Source: an uncultured bacterium
Lineage (GTDB): Bacteria > Bacillota > Clostridia > Oscillospirales > Ruminococcaceae
NCBI GenBank assembly: GCA_905214265.1
Contig: CAJMLQ010000093.1
Span: 1-11,737 of the forward strand
Reading direction: 5' to 3'
DNA length: 11,737 bases
Shown: one piece after another, positions 1 through 6,233 of the stretch
Layout: each line of letters starts with the position of its first letter
How positions within the stretch are numbered: position 1 is the stretch's first letter
Program-made: the position numbers and the translations under genes
Notes under the pieces: model-generated
What the model was told of the DNA's origin: nothing
The model's input: only the letters and a program-made list of their open reading frames with translations
The model's database searches: none

Positions 1-504
1 AAACACAAAACGGCCGGTATTGGCCAGGTAAGCGATGATTTCCGGAGACAGTTGGCGATTATAGGGGGAAGGGCACTCATAGATTCCAAACATCGTATCT
101 CCGGTTCTGGCGAGTATCCGCTCCAAATTCCTGATAAAAATTTGATTGTCCTGATAACGGTGCGCGATTCGGCTTGAAACCAGCACAAAGGCATCGATCC
201 CTGTTTTGGAGATCTCATTTATCTCTTCGATCTGTTCTTCCAAGGTATATCCCGTGTGGCCGGAGGCGACAATATCCACATCCCGGTCGCCGACTGTCTT
301 AACAACTGTCCGGGCAATTTGGATCCGTTCCTCCAGGGAGAGGCTCGTCATTTCGCTCGAGCCGCAGACTGCGAATAATCCCTGGCAGCCTTTTTGGATA
401 TACCATTCTGTTAAACGCTGCAGCCCTTCATAGTCCACGCTCAAATCTTCAAAAAATGGGGTCAGCATGACTGGATAGCATCCAGAATTTATGCTGCTTT
501 TCAT
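1..504 (-). CDS. DapA-superfamily lyase/aldolase, partial (3' end outside window)
   Basis: Reading the minus strand from ATG at 504 gives 168 uninterrupted codons to the window edge; the full family length is about 290-310 residues, so the C-terminal half, including the Schiff-base lysine, is not visible. The start has a good AGGAG site at about 513-517, 8 nt upstream. The N-terminus (GCYPVMLTPF) and the CGSSEMTSLSLEER segment (residues 47-60) are the TIM-barrel strand and glycine-rich loop of the dihydrodipicolinate synthase / N-acetylneuraminate lyase family. The loop has GSSE where true DapA has GTTGE. Residues 141-148 (IYECPSPY) hold the conserved catalytic tyrosine, Tyr142. Members with SSEM and YECP are usually annotated only as DapA-family proteins and are more likely sugar-acid or keto-acid aldolases than lysine-pathway enzymes. 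That assignment is from family knowledge; the substrate is unknown. Confidence 0.88.
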   Translation of the reverse strand, partial: MKSSINSGCYPVMLTPFFEDLSVDYEGLQRLTEWYIQKGCQGLFAVCGSSEMTSLSLEERIQIARTVVKTVGDRDVDIVASGHTGYTLEEQIEEINEISKTGIDAFVLVSSRIAHRYQDNQIFIRNLERILARTGDTMFGIYECPSPYNRQLSPEIIAYLANTGRFVF

Positions 505-591
505 TTGAAACGCTCCTTTCGACACTCAACTCGTTTTGAGTAGGAAATTTTGCTTCCTGCGAGTAGAATGCTATTTACTTGAAAATTTGAC

Positions 592-618
592 GATATGATA
601 AACTAAGTTTATCGTATC
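592..618. promoter_or_regulatory. near-perfect 27-bp palindrome, probable operator
   Basis: The arms GATATGATAAAC and GTTTATCGTATC match at 11 of 12 positions around a 3-base centre TAA. It lies 88 bases upstream of the DapA-family start codon and about 320 bases upstream of the marR promoter, so it more likely serves the minus-strand gene. The size and symmetry suit a dimeric repressor or activator such as a GntR- or LacI-type sugar regulator. The regulator is not in the window and the family is a guess. No T-run follows either arm, which argues against a terminator. Confidence 0.6.
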
Positions 619-816
619 TTATTATCCCTGGTATTGAGAAATTCGTCAATTGCCAAACAGACTAAAATGAAGAGAAAAAATTGTTTAATATTTTTGTGAC
701 TAGGAATTTTACATTGCTTTTTGTTTGTATATGCCTGTTGCGCCACAGGAGATTGGGTTACGAATAGGAACAAATACTCGAAAAATTTTTATTTTCAATA
801 AAATAACTTTACTTTT

Positions 817-852
817 AGCTTTCGGGGGCGTAAGGCTCCTGGGAAGGAAGCT
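817..852. other. possible two-tier stem-loop of unknown role
   Basis: AGCTTTC (817-823) pairs with GGAAGCT (846-852) with one G-T wobble. Inside it, GGGGC (825-829) pairs with GCTCC (835-839), also with one wobble. It is followed by the dyads TGATCTGATCA (854-864) and TCAAA-ACGC-TTTGA (868-881). No T-run follows and no adjacent gene obviously needs it. The local base composition is richer in G and C than its surroundings. It may be a fragment of an old gene end or a structured element; I cannot tell which. Confidence 0.25.
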
Positions 853-915
853 GTGATCTGATCAGCGTCAAAACGCTTTGAGATGAAATTCAAACCATAA
901 AGAGGATTGCAAAAA

Positions 916-944
916 TTGAAAAGATGTAATATCCTATATATAGT
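916..944 (+). promoter_or_regulatory. sigma-A-type promoter of the marR-ABC operon
   Basis: TTGAAA (916-921) and TATAGT (939-944) are separated by exactly 17 bases. This predicts a transcript start near 951 and a leader of about 28 bases before the marR ATG at 979. No other promoter is apparent before the ABC genes, so it probably drives all three. Confidence 0.7.
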
Positions 945-954
945 TGTATATACA
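945..954. promoter_or_regulatory. candidate MarR autoregulatory operator
   Basis: TGTATATACA is a perfect 10-bp palindrome placed right after the -10 box and covering the predicted transcript start. A wider dyad, GATGTA (923-928) with TACATC (951-956), brackets the -10 region. MarR repressors commonly bind AT-rich palindromes overlapping their own promoter, so repression of the operon by its first gene product is the simple reading. This is inferred from position and symmetry. Confidence 0.45.
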
Positions 955-978
955 TCCAATTGGCGCAGGAGGACCATC

Positions 979-1455
979 ATGGATAAAACAGAACGACAGA
1001 TTACAAAAATTGCCCGGGAAGCGGCCAAGCTCACAGTACAGACTATGCGGGCTGACGGCATCGGGACAGCAGAATTCGACTTCATCCACTTAGTACGCCA
1101 CCAGCCCGGTATCACTCAGACAGAGATCCGTGAGGCGCTGAAGATCGACAAGGGTGCGGCGGCCAGGCGGGCGGCCAGCCTAGAAGCAAAAGGTTATCTG
1201 GTGCGGCGGGAAAATCCTGCCGATGGACGCAGTCAGTTGCTGTACGCCACTGACAAGGCGGAAGAGCTGAAGAACTCCAAGGCCAGCATCGAAGCGGCGT
1301 TTTACGACTGGCTGCTGGAGGAGCTGCCAGAGGCGGATCAGCGAGAGTTCTGCCGCATTTTAAACATGCTATACCAGCGCTCTAAGCGTCAGAGCAGGGC
1401 GGGATTCCCGGATGTGGCAGCGCGGATTGCGGATAAGGAAGGGAAAAACAGATGA
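979..1455 (+). CDS. MarR-family transcriptional regulator
   Basis: This is a 158-residue winged-helix regulator. The start is the ATG at 979, preceded by a perfect AGGAGG (967-972) with 6-nt spacing; the frame stays open upstream to a TTG at 907, but that has no such site and lies ahead of the promoter. Residues about 33-100 form the winged helix: GITQTEIREAL as the scaffold helix, IDKGAAARRAASLEAKGYL (56-74) as the recognition helix region, and ENPADGRSQLLYATDKAEEL as the wing carrying the conserved D-R pair. The terminal helices would form the dimer interface. Its stop codon overlaps the ATG of the ABC gene (ATGA at 1452-1455). MarR next to a pair of exporter genes is a recurrent arrangement in Firmicutes in which the regulator represses the transporter until a toxic ligand binds. 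The ligand is unknown. Confidence 0.92.
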   Translation: MDKTERQITKIAREAAKLTVQTMRADGIGTAEFDFIHLVRHQPGITQTEIREALKIDKGAAARRAASLEAKGYLVRRENPADGRSQLLYATDKAEELKNSKASIEAAFYDWLLEELPEADQREFCRILNMLYQRSKRQSRAGFPDVAARIADKEGKNR

Positions 1456-3200
1456 AACACGCAGGTACGTTTCAGCATCCCGACCGTGTGGTCTCCTACT
1501 TCTGTACGGAATGGGCGATTTTGCTGGCAGTGATGCTGTCGGGTATTTTCTATAATATCGGGCTTTTGGCAGGGCCGTGGTTTGAGGGTCGTTTGGCCCA
1601 GTGTCTGCTGGATATCTTCGGCGGGGAAAAGGATTTTTACGACATGCTGCGGCTGGCAGGCACCTACGTGGCAGTAATCGCTGCCGTCCAGCTGGCCCGT
1701 TACATCAAACGGCTGTATGTGCGGCGCTTTGCCAACCATGTGAATCGAAACATGAAACAGGTCCTCTATGGAAATCTGGTCCACCGGAGTAAGGCAGAGC
1801 TGGACAGCGAGAACATCGGCAGCGTGATGACCAAGGCTATCTCCGATGTGGATGCCTGTGCAGAAGGTATGCGGAAATTCACAACGGAGGTATTTGACAC
1901 CGGCGTGGCCCTGCTGGGATACGCAGTCCTGTTGGTCTGGTACGATTGGCGGTTGGCGCTGCTGAGCTTGGCTTTTCCGCCGGTTTCGTATTTCCTTGCA
2001 GAAAAGATGAAGGTGGTGGTCCAGCGGAGTGGAGCGGCAGCGCAGGAGAGTCGGGGACGGCTCAGCGCCGCCACTCTGGATCGAGTTTCGTCAGCGTCTT
2101 CTTACCGGGTGTTTGGCTGTGAGTCTCAACGAAATCGGGCTTATGAGGAGCAGCTGGCGGACTATGAAAAAGCGGCGGTGCGAGCAAATATTTGGGTGGC
2201 TGCCCTGCCGCCTCTGTATCAGATCGTCTCCATGGGCAGTGTGCTGTTCATCCTCTACTTCGGCGGAAAAAACGTAACAGGGAATGGGTGGACCAGCTGG
2301 GACATTGCCGCCTTTACCACCTTTCTGTCCTGCTTTATCAAATTATCGGTGAAATCCTCCAAGGCGGCGAAGCTGTTCAACGCCGTCCAGAAGGCAGAGG
2401 TTTCCTGGAAACGCATCAAGCCGTTGATGAAGCCCGTCCCAGAGGAGACTACGTCAGAAACCTCGACATCTGCTGATTTGGAAGTGAAGGATCTTGGCGT
2501 GGCATATCCCGGTGGAGCAGCCGTGTTTCAGGGACTGTCCTTCACGGCGAAACCAGGGCAGATCGTCGGTGTTACCGGACCGGTGGCATGTGGAAAATCC
2601 ACTCTGGGCAGGGCGTTTCTTGCAGAGGTACCCTATCAGGGCAGTATCTGTTTCGGAGGGGTGGAGCTCGCCAGTTTGACCCCGGAACGGCGCTGGGACG
2701 TGGTAGGGTATCTTGGACATGATCCGGAGCTGATGAGCGGCACCATTCGGAACAACATCTTGCTGGGGGACGATATTGACCCCGCGCCGCTGGTGGAGGC
2801 TGTCTGTCTGAACGGGGAAGTGGCTGATATGCCGGAGGGGCTGGAGACCCGGATCGGCAGCGGCGGCATCCGGCTCTCCGGCGGACAGCAGGCCCGCCTG
2901 GCTCTGGCTCGGACGCTTGGGCATCCCCGGCCTCTGCTGGTTCTGGACGACCCCTTCTCCGCCTTGGATCAGCGGACGGAACGGGAAGTATTTGGGCATC
3001 TGCGGACTCTGGCGCGGGACAGCGTCGTGATCCTCATCTCCCACCGGCTGTACCTGTTTCCGGAATTGGACCAGGTGATCTGGATGGAAAACGGATGGAC
3101 GAGGGTGGGCACCCACGCAGAACTGATCGCTTCCTGTGAGCAGTACGCGGCTTTGTATGAGTTGCAGAAAGGGGAAACTGGCAGTGAAACAAACGCATAG
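1452..3200 (+). CDS. ABC exporter half-transporter, subunit with degenerate ATP-site residues
   Basis: This 582-residue protein joins a six-helix type IV exporter domain (hydrophobic stretches near 21-41, 66-84, 148-164, 166-184, 247-270 and 283-300) to a C-terminal ATPase domain (about 342-570). Visible motifs are Walker A GPVACGKST (376-384), signature LSGGQ (475-479), Walker B ending in Asp499, and the switch histidine His531. Two key positions deviate: the catalytic Glu after Walker B is Asp500 (VLDDPFSALD), and the Q-loop glutamine is replaced by His423 (YLGHDPEL). In heterodimeric exporters such as BmrCD, LmrCD and TM287/288, Asp at that position marks the half providing the degenerate ATP site. 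The gene starts inside the marR stop codon and overlaps the next ABC gene by 17 nt, so translation is probably coupled. Drug, toxin or peptide export is likely; the substrate cannot be read from sequence. Confidence 0.93.
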   Translation: MKHAGTFQHPDRVVSYFCTEWAILLAVMLSGIFYNIGLLAGPWFEGRLAQCLLDIFGGEKDFYDMLRLAGTYVAVIAAVQLARYIKRLYVRRFANHVNRNMKQVLYGNLVHRSKAELDSENIGSVMTKAISDVDACAEGMRKFTTEVFDTGVALLGYAVLLVWYDWRLALLSLAFPPVSYFLAEKMKVVVQRSGAAAQESRGRLSAATLDRVSSASSYRVFGCESQRNRAYEEQLADYEKAAVRANIWVAALPPLYQIVSMGSVLFILYFGGKNVTGNGWTSWDIAAFTTFLSCFIKLSVKSSKAAKLFNAVQKAEVSWKRIKPLMKPVPEETTSETSTSADLEVKDLGVAYPGGAAVFQGLSFTAKPGQIVGVTGPVACGKSTLGRAFLAEVPYQGSICFGGVELASLTPERRWDVVGYLGHDPELMSGTIRNNILLGDDIDPAPLVEAVCLNGEVADMPEGLETRIGSGGIRLSGGQQARLALARTLGHPRPLLVLDDPFSALDQRTEREVFGHLRTLARDSVVILISHRLYLFPELDQVIWMENGWTRVGTHAELIASCEQYAALYELQKGETGSETNA

Positions 3201-4842
3201 GACCGGTTTGACTGGCGTGCTGTGGATGGTGGTAGGACGCTCAAAACTGCTGACGGCGGCCATCCTCCTTGCGGTGGCAGGCGCGGTGGCGGCGGCACTG
3301 CTGCCGCCGTTGGTGCTTGAACGGGTCGTGAACCTTTTAACGGCAGGGAACACCGTTCCTTTCACTCTGGCACTGTCGTATTTTGTCCTGACTACCTTCG
3401 CCAGTGTGCTGGACGCAGCGCGGGAAAGCCTGCTCATCGTCTTTGGACAGAAAATCACCCACGGCCTCCGCGGCGCTCTATGCGCCAAGCTGTCCCGCCT
3501 GCCGGCTGACGCTTTCGCAAGGCAGGAACCTGGGGTGGTAGTGTCCCGTTTCGTGGGAGATGTGGACACTGTGGAGTCTCTGTTTACCTCTGGCATTGTC
3601 AGCATGTTCGCCGACGGATGTAAAGTGGTCAGCATCTTCGCGGTGGTCTTCGTGAAGAATCGGGGTCTGGCATTGGTGCTGCTGGTGCTGGCACCGCTGC
3701 TGTTTGCCTTCACACGTATGATGCAGAAACGGATGCTGGCGGCTCAGCTGGCGAATCGGGCAGCAGTGGGGAAGGTCACGAACCATGTCCCGGAGACCAT
3801 CCACTGTATCCGCACCATCCACGCCCTCCACAGGGAGCGATATATGCGCCAGATCTACAGCCGCTACATTCAGGACAGCTACGACGCCGTGGAAAGGACG
3901 AATTTTTACGATGCGGTCTACTCCCCGGTAATCCTTGTCATCAACGCCTTGGTAGTGGCGGGGGTAATGCTGCTGTCCGCTACAGGCCTTCCGGAGATTC
4001 AGTCGTTTTTCGGCATGTCCGTGGGCACGGCAGTGGCGGTGATCGCCTATATCGGCTCGATTTTCGCTCCACTGGAGAGTATCGGCATGGAAATTCAGAC
4101 CATCCAGTCCGCCGTAGCCGGCGTGCGTCGGATTGACGAGTTTTTGGCGGCTCCGGAACGGTGGGAGACCGATGGGACGGTCAAACTGGAAACCTTGATC
4201 CAAAAGGGTGTTCCCTGTGTGGAACTGCGGGGTGTGACCTTCGGCTACAGCGAAGACATGCCGATCCTGCGGAACTTGAGCTTTGTGGTGGAATCTGGGG
4301 AGCAGGTCACGCTAACAGGCCGGACAGGTGCAGGTAAGAGCACCGTATTCAAACTGCTGCTGGGCCAGTACCGCCCAGACTGTGGTCGTGTCCTTCTCTA
4401 TGGCAGAGATGCCGCCCGGCTACCGGATACCGTGAAACGGCGGCTGTTCGGCTATGTGGAGCAAAACTTCCGTATGGTTCCCGGCACTGTGCTGGATCAG
4501 ATCACCCTGTTCGATGAGAACATCACCCGGGAGGCGGCTGAGCGAGCGGCGGAGACTGTGGGTCTCCATGAGGCCATCACCGCCTTGGACCGTGGCTATG
4601 ATACGCCTTGCGTCCTGGCCCTGTTTTCCCAGGGTCAGTGGCAGCTTTTGTCCATTGCCCGGGCTATCGCGGCAGAACCGAAACTGTTGCTGCTGGACGA
4701 AATCACAGCCAATCTGGACGCCGACACAGAGAAAACTGTATTGACAGCGCTGAAAAACGCCTCCGAGAACCGGACGGTCCTTTCCGTTTCCCATCGGCTG
4801 TACCGACAGACCGGAGGCCGGCAGATCCGAATAGGGGACTGA
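3184..4842 (+). CDS. ABC exporter half-transporter, partner subunit with catalytic glutamate
   Basis: I chose GTG at 3184 as the start (552 residues), using AAAGGGG at 3168-3174 with 9-nt spacing; an earlier GTG at 3136 would add 16 residues that look like out-of-frame ABC sequence. The membrane domain (about 20-300) is followed by an ATPase domain with Walker A GRTGAGKST (379-387), Q-loop Gln427, Walker B LLLLDE with catalytic Glu506, and switch His537. The signature is altered to FSQGQ (481-485) instead of LSGGQ. Together with Asp500 and LSGGQ in the upstream subunit, this gives one consensus site (this Walker B, partner signature) and one degenerate site. The protein ends only 15 residues after His537, about 25-35 shorter than usual, so the normal C-terminal helices are missing, although the stop is clean. 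It is the last gene of the marR operon. Confidence 0.92.
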   Translation: MKQTHRTGLTGVLWMVVGRSKLLTAAILLAVAGAVAAALLPPLVLERVVNLLTAGNTVPFTLALSYFVLTTFASVLDAARESLLIVFGQKITHGLRGALCAKLSRLPADAFARQEPGVVVSRFVGDVDTVESLFTSGIVSMFADGCKVVSIFAVVFVKNRGLALVLLVLAPLLFAFTRMMQKRMLAAQLANRAAVGKVTNHVPETIHCIRTIHALHRERYMRQIYSRYIQDSYDAVERTNFYDAVYSPVILVINALVVAGVMLLSATGLPEIQSFFGMSVGTAVAVIAYIGSIFAPLESIGMEIQTIQSAVAGVRRIDEFLAAPERWETDGTVKLETLIQKGVPCVELRGVTFGYSEDMPILRNLSFVVESGEQVTLTGRTGAGKSTVFKLLLGQYRPDCGRVLLYGRDAARLPDTVKRRLFGYVEQNFRMVPGTVLDQITLFDENITREAAERAAETVGLHEAITALDRGYDTPCVLALFSQGQWQLLSIARAIAAEPKLLLLDEITANLDADTEKTVLTALKNASENRTVLSVSHRLYRQTGGRQIRIGD

Positions 4843-5180
4843 TACGCAGCTTTTCCCCCGTCTTTATTTGAGTGGTTTGGCATTAGACACCAAGGGTCAA
4901 GATAATCGGCTTTCTGGAAAAGAACGGCTGCTTATATACCAACACAAACGACCGCTATGCTGTGAGCCGCTGGAAGAGCGCTGGAATATCGTCAAGAAAT
5001 TCCCGCATCTGTGCTGTGTATCCGTTTCACCGTAGTTCGGATGAAAGTGATTTCCCAGAAATAAGCTCATGGGCGTCCTGCAACGCAGGACGCCCATGAG
5101 CTTTGGCTATTCTGTTCACTCTCCGCGTGCTGGCATAGGACAATGGAAGAAGCTTATGTGTGACAGCCGGCCAAACCGCT
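4843..5180. other. convergent intergenic region
   Basis: These 338 bases separate the end of the ABC operon from the end of spoIIID. I see no supported gene. Just after the ABC stop there is only a weak GGGGA/TCCCC pairing followed by a T-rich stretch (about 4834-4870), a poor terminator candidate. The plus strand from about 4897 to 5030 can be read as short peptide fragments in more than one frame, without a start, ribosome site or recognisable family; this could be a decayed gene. The strong hairpin at 5063-5103 is listed separately. Confidence 0.6.
5063..5103. terminator. perfect 19-bp hairpin, probable terminator between convergent genes
   Basis: AAGCTCATGGGCGTCCTGC (5063-5081) is perfectly complementary to 5085-5103 around a 3-base loop, AAC. 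It lies 77 bases past the spoIIID stop on the minus strand and 220 bases past the ABC operon stop on the plus strand. Read on the minus strand, the stem runs into TTATTTC, a modest T-rich tail; on the plus strand it runs into TTTGGCTATT. Neither tail is a classic T-run, so termination is plausible but not certain. The fit is best for spoIIID. Confidence 0.6.
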
Positions 5181-5435
5181 CTATTCAGGCTGCTTTTCAT
5201 ATTTATGCTTGGTAGCCAGTCCGCCGCGGATGTGGCGTTCCTGCTTGTTGGTATCCAGGATTTTCCGAACCTCGTTGTACATCTGCGGATTCGCATGGCG
5301 GAGACGCTCCGTTATGTCCTTGTGTACGGTAGATTTGCTGTAATCAAATTTTTTCGCGGTTGCGCGAACCGTCGCGTGTGTGTCGATGATATAGGTCGCG
5401 AAGAGAATGCTTCTTTCTTCAATATTTTCAGTCAT
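5181..5435 (-). CDS. spoIIID: sporulation transcription factor SpoIIID
   Basis: This 84-residue protein matches the SpoIIID family along its whole length (B. subtilis SpoIIID is 93 residues). The helix-turn-helix (residues about 22-42: TVRATAKKFDYSKSTVHKDI) keeps the hallmark SKSTVHKD recognition helix. The C-terminal basic segment RHIRGGLATKHKY (67-79), which makes extra DNA contacts in the family, is also present. SpoIIID acts in the mother cell during sporulation, repressing or activating many sigma-E-dependent genes and helping switch on sigma-K. The start at 5435 has AGGGG about 8 nt upstream. It stands alone here rather than beside spoIIQ or mbl-like genes as in some Firmicutes. Its presence is the strongest evidence that this organism forms spores. 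Confidence 0.96.
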   Translation of the reverse strand: MTENIEERSILFATYIIDTHATVRATAKKFDYSKSTVHKDITERLRHANPQMYNEVRKILDTNKQERHIRGGLATKHKYEKQPE

Positions 5436-5467
5436 GTACCTCGCCCCTCATTCAGCTTGTTTGCTAA

Positions 5468-5495
5468 ATACTATGTGACCGAGGGGAAAATTAGT
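5468..5495 (-). promoter_or_regulatory. possible sigma-E-type promoter of spoIIID
   Basis: On the minus strand, CATAGTAT (5475-5468) fits the CATANNNT form of sigma-E -10 elements. ACTAATT (5495-5489) lies 13 bases upstream in the -35 position and is only a loose match. The predicted start near 5460 gives a leader of about 25 bases. SpoIIID is transcribed by sigma-E in B. subtilis, which makes the assignment reasonable, but the -35 match is weak. Confidence 0.35.
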
Positions 5496-5650
5496 ACCGG
5501 TGGCTTTGCTTTTCATCGGCTCAGCATGAGAAGTGCACAGAAAGGCTATTTTTTGAAATAAACCGTTCAAACATCTTCGTGATATTGATGAAATGAGAAA
5601 CAATTTTTTTTCTAGCGTCATAGAAAAATTGAAAGGTTTTCCATAATGCA

Positions 5651-5679
5651 TTGACAAAGCAAAAAAATCGGCATATTAT
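5651..5679 (+). promoter_or_regulatory. strong sigma-A promoter of the HEAT-like gene
   Basis: A perfect TTGACA (5651-5656) is followed after exactly 17 bases by TATTAT (5674-5679). The predicted start near 5686 leaves a leader of about 93 bases before ATG 5779. It is the best-matching vegetative promoter in the window, suggesting that this small gene is expressed well during growth. Confidence 0.75.
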
Positions 5680-5778
5680 AGAATTATAACAATTATATAG
5701 CAGGATGCCTGATCAAAATGTATATCTTGCTATGCGCAAATTGGAGCCGGTATGGCCCCTTGGAAAGAAGGATTATTT

Positions 5779-6120
5779 ATGTTTGGAAGCAGTAAGAAGG
5801 AAGATTTCGAGAAGTTGGTCCAGAAGGGGCACTGGGAGAAAATGCAAAAAAAATGCGGCTCAGTCAGCGAAGCAGAACGGATTCTGGCTGCGGAAGCGTG
5901 TGGAACAAAAGTCTGCGATGAGACGAGCAATCTGTTGATCGATTTTTTGAAGGATTCCAGCGATCAGGTGAAAATGGCGGCCGTAAAATCTTTGGAGCAG
6001 GTGGGGAATGACCATGCGGTGTCGCAGCTGCAGTGGATGATGAACAATTTGAAACCAGAGCAGGCAGAACTGCGTGCTGCCGCGCAGCATACGATCGAAG
6101 CAATTCGGGGAAAACGATAA
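5779..6120 (+). CDS. small HEAT-repeat-like protein
   Basis: This is a 113-residue soluble, helical protein of unknown function. I chose ATG 5779 (MFGSSKKEDF) because AAGAAGGA (5765-5772) sits 6 nt upstream; an in-frame ATG at 5752 would add nine residues with a weaker site. Residues about 35-110 show the spacing and Ala/Leu/Val pattern of HEAT or PBS-lyase-type helical repeats, clearest in DQVKMAAVKSLEQVGNDHAV (62-81), followed by ELRAAAQHTIEAI (97-109). Such repeats normally form protein-binding scaffolds, so a partner-binding role is inferred only from the fold. It is a single-gene unit with its own promoter and a strong terminator. No signal peptide or membrane segment is seen. Confidence 0.8.
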   Translation: MFGSSKKEDFEKLVQKGHWEKMQKKCGSVSEAERILAAEACGTKVCDETSNLLIDFLKDSSDQVKMAAVKSLEQVGNDHAVSQLQWMMNNLKPEQAELRAAAQHTIEAIRGKR

Positions 6121-6161
6121 ATTTCAGCTTGGCGGGATTTTTGTTCAGCTGTTGTGACCGA

Positions 6162-6215
6162 AAAGCCGCTCCTGCAGATGAAAACGCAATGCGTCTCATC
6201 CGCAGGAGCGGCTTT
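6162..6215. terminator. long bidirectional terminator hairpin
   Basis: AAAGCCGCTCCTGC (6162-6175) pairs perfectly with 6202-6215. The stem continues with GATGA/TCATC (6177-6181 with 6196-6200) and ACGC/GCGT (6184-6187 with 6191-6194) around an AAT loop, about 23 pairs in all. It lies 41 bases past the HEAT-like stop and 18 bases past the DUF4129 stop on the other strand. On the minus strand the stem ends in TTTT, and on the plus strand in TTT, so it most likely ends both convergent transcripts. Confidence 0.82.
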
Positions 6216-6233
6216 GGCATATGCGGTCGATTC

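Larger units (their letters stand above)
505..978. other. divergent AT-rich intergenic region
   Basis: There is no convincing gene in these 474 bases. The left part is the 5' region of the DapA-family gene. It holds ACTCAA-N6-TTGAGT at 524-541, AGGAA-N7-TTCCT at 542-558 and the large palindrome at 592-618. The middle (about 620-815) is very AT-rich, with a short A/T dyad TTATTTT-CAAT-AAAATAA at 789-806. A locally more GC-rich block at about 817-881 can fold, and the marR promoter follows at 916-944. The GC-rich block ends before that promoter, so it is not part of the marR leader; it could be a remnant of a lost gene end. Confidence 0.7.
5436..5778. other. divergent intergenic region between spoIIID and the HEAT-like gene
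   Basis: These 343 bases carry the upstream regions of two divergent genes. The spoIIID side has a possible sigma-E-like promoter (5468-5495); the other side has a strong sigma-A promoter (5651-5679) and a leader of about 90 bases. A short frame on the minus strand at 5448-5657 lacks family resemblance and would overlap the spoIIID promoter, so I do not count it as a gene. Confidence 0.6.

Noticed and set aside
907..978. Upstream extension of the MarR protein to a TTG at 907.
   Set aside because: The extension would lie across the promoter (916-944), while ATG 979 has a perfect AGGAGG at 6-nt spacing and gives the normal MarR length.
795..1115. Minus-strand frame covering the marR promoter and the start of marR.
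   Set aside because: It has no family resemblance, it overlaps a clear regulator gene and its promoter, and it ends in AT-rich non-coding sequence.
2454..3713. Open frame of about 419 codons on the minus strand across both ABC genes.
   Set aside because: It is antisense to conserved ATPase and membrane motifs of two clear ABC proteins. Its translation is rich in Pro, Arg, Ser and Thr with no family resemblance, and it spans the junction of two real genes. It is a by-product of GC-rich coding DNA.
5448..5657. Short minus-strand frame upstream of spoIIID.
   Set aside because: Its product has no recognisable features, it overlaps the probable spoIIID promoter, and it has no convincing ribosome site.
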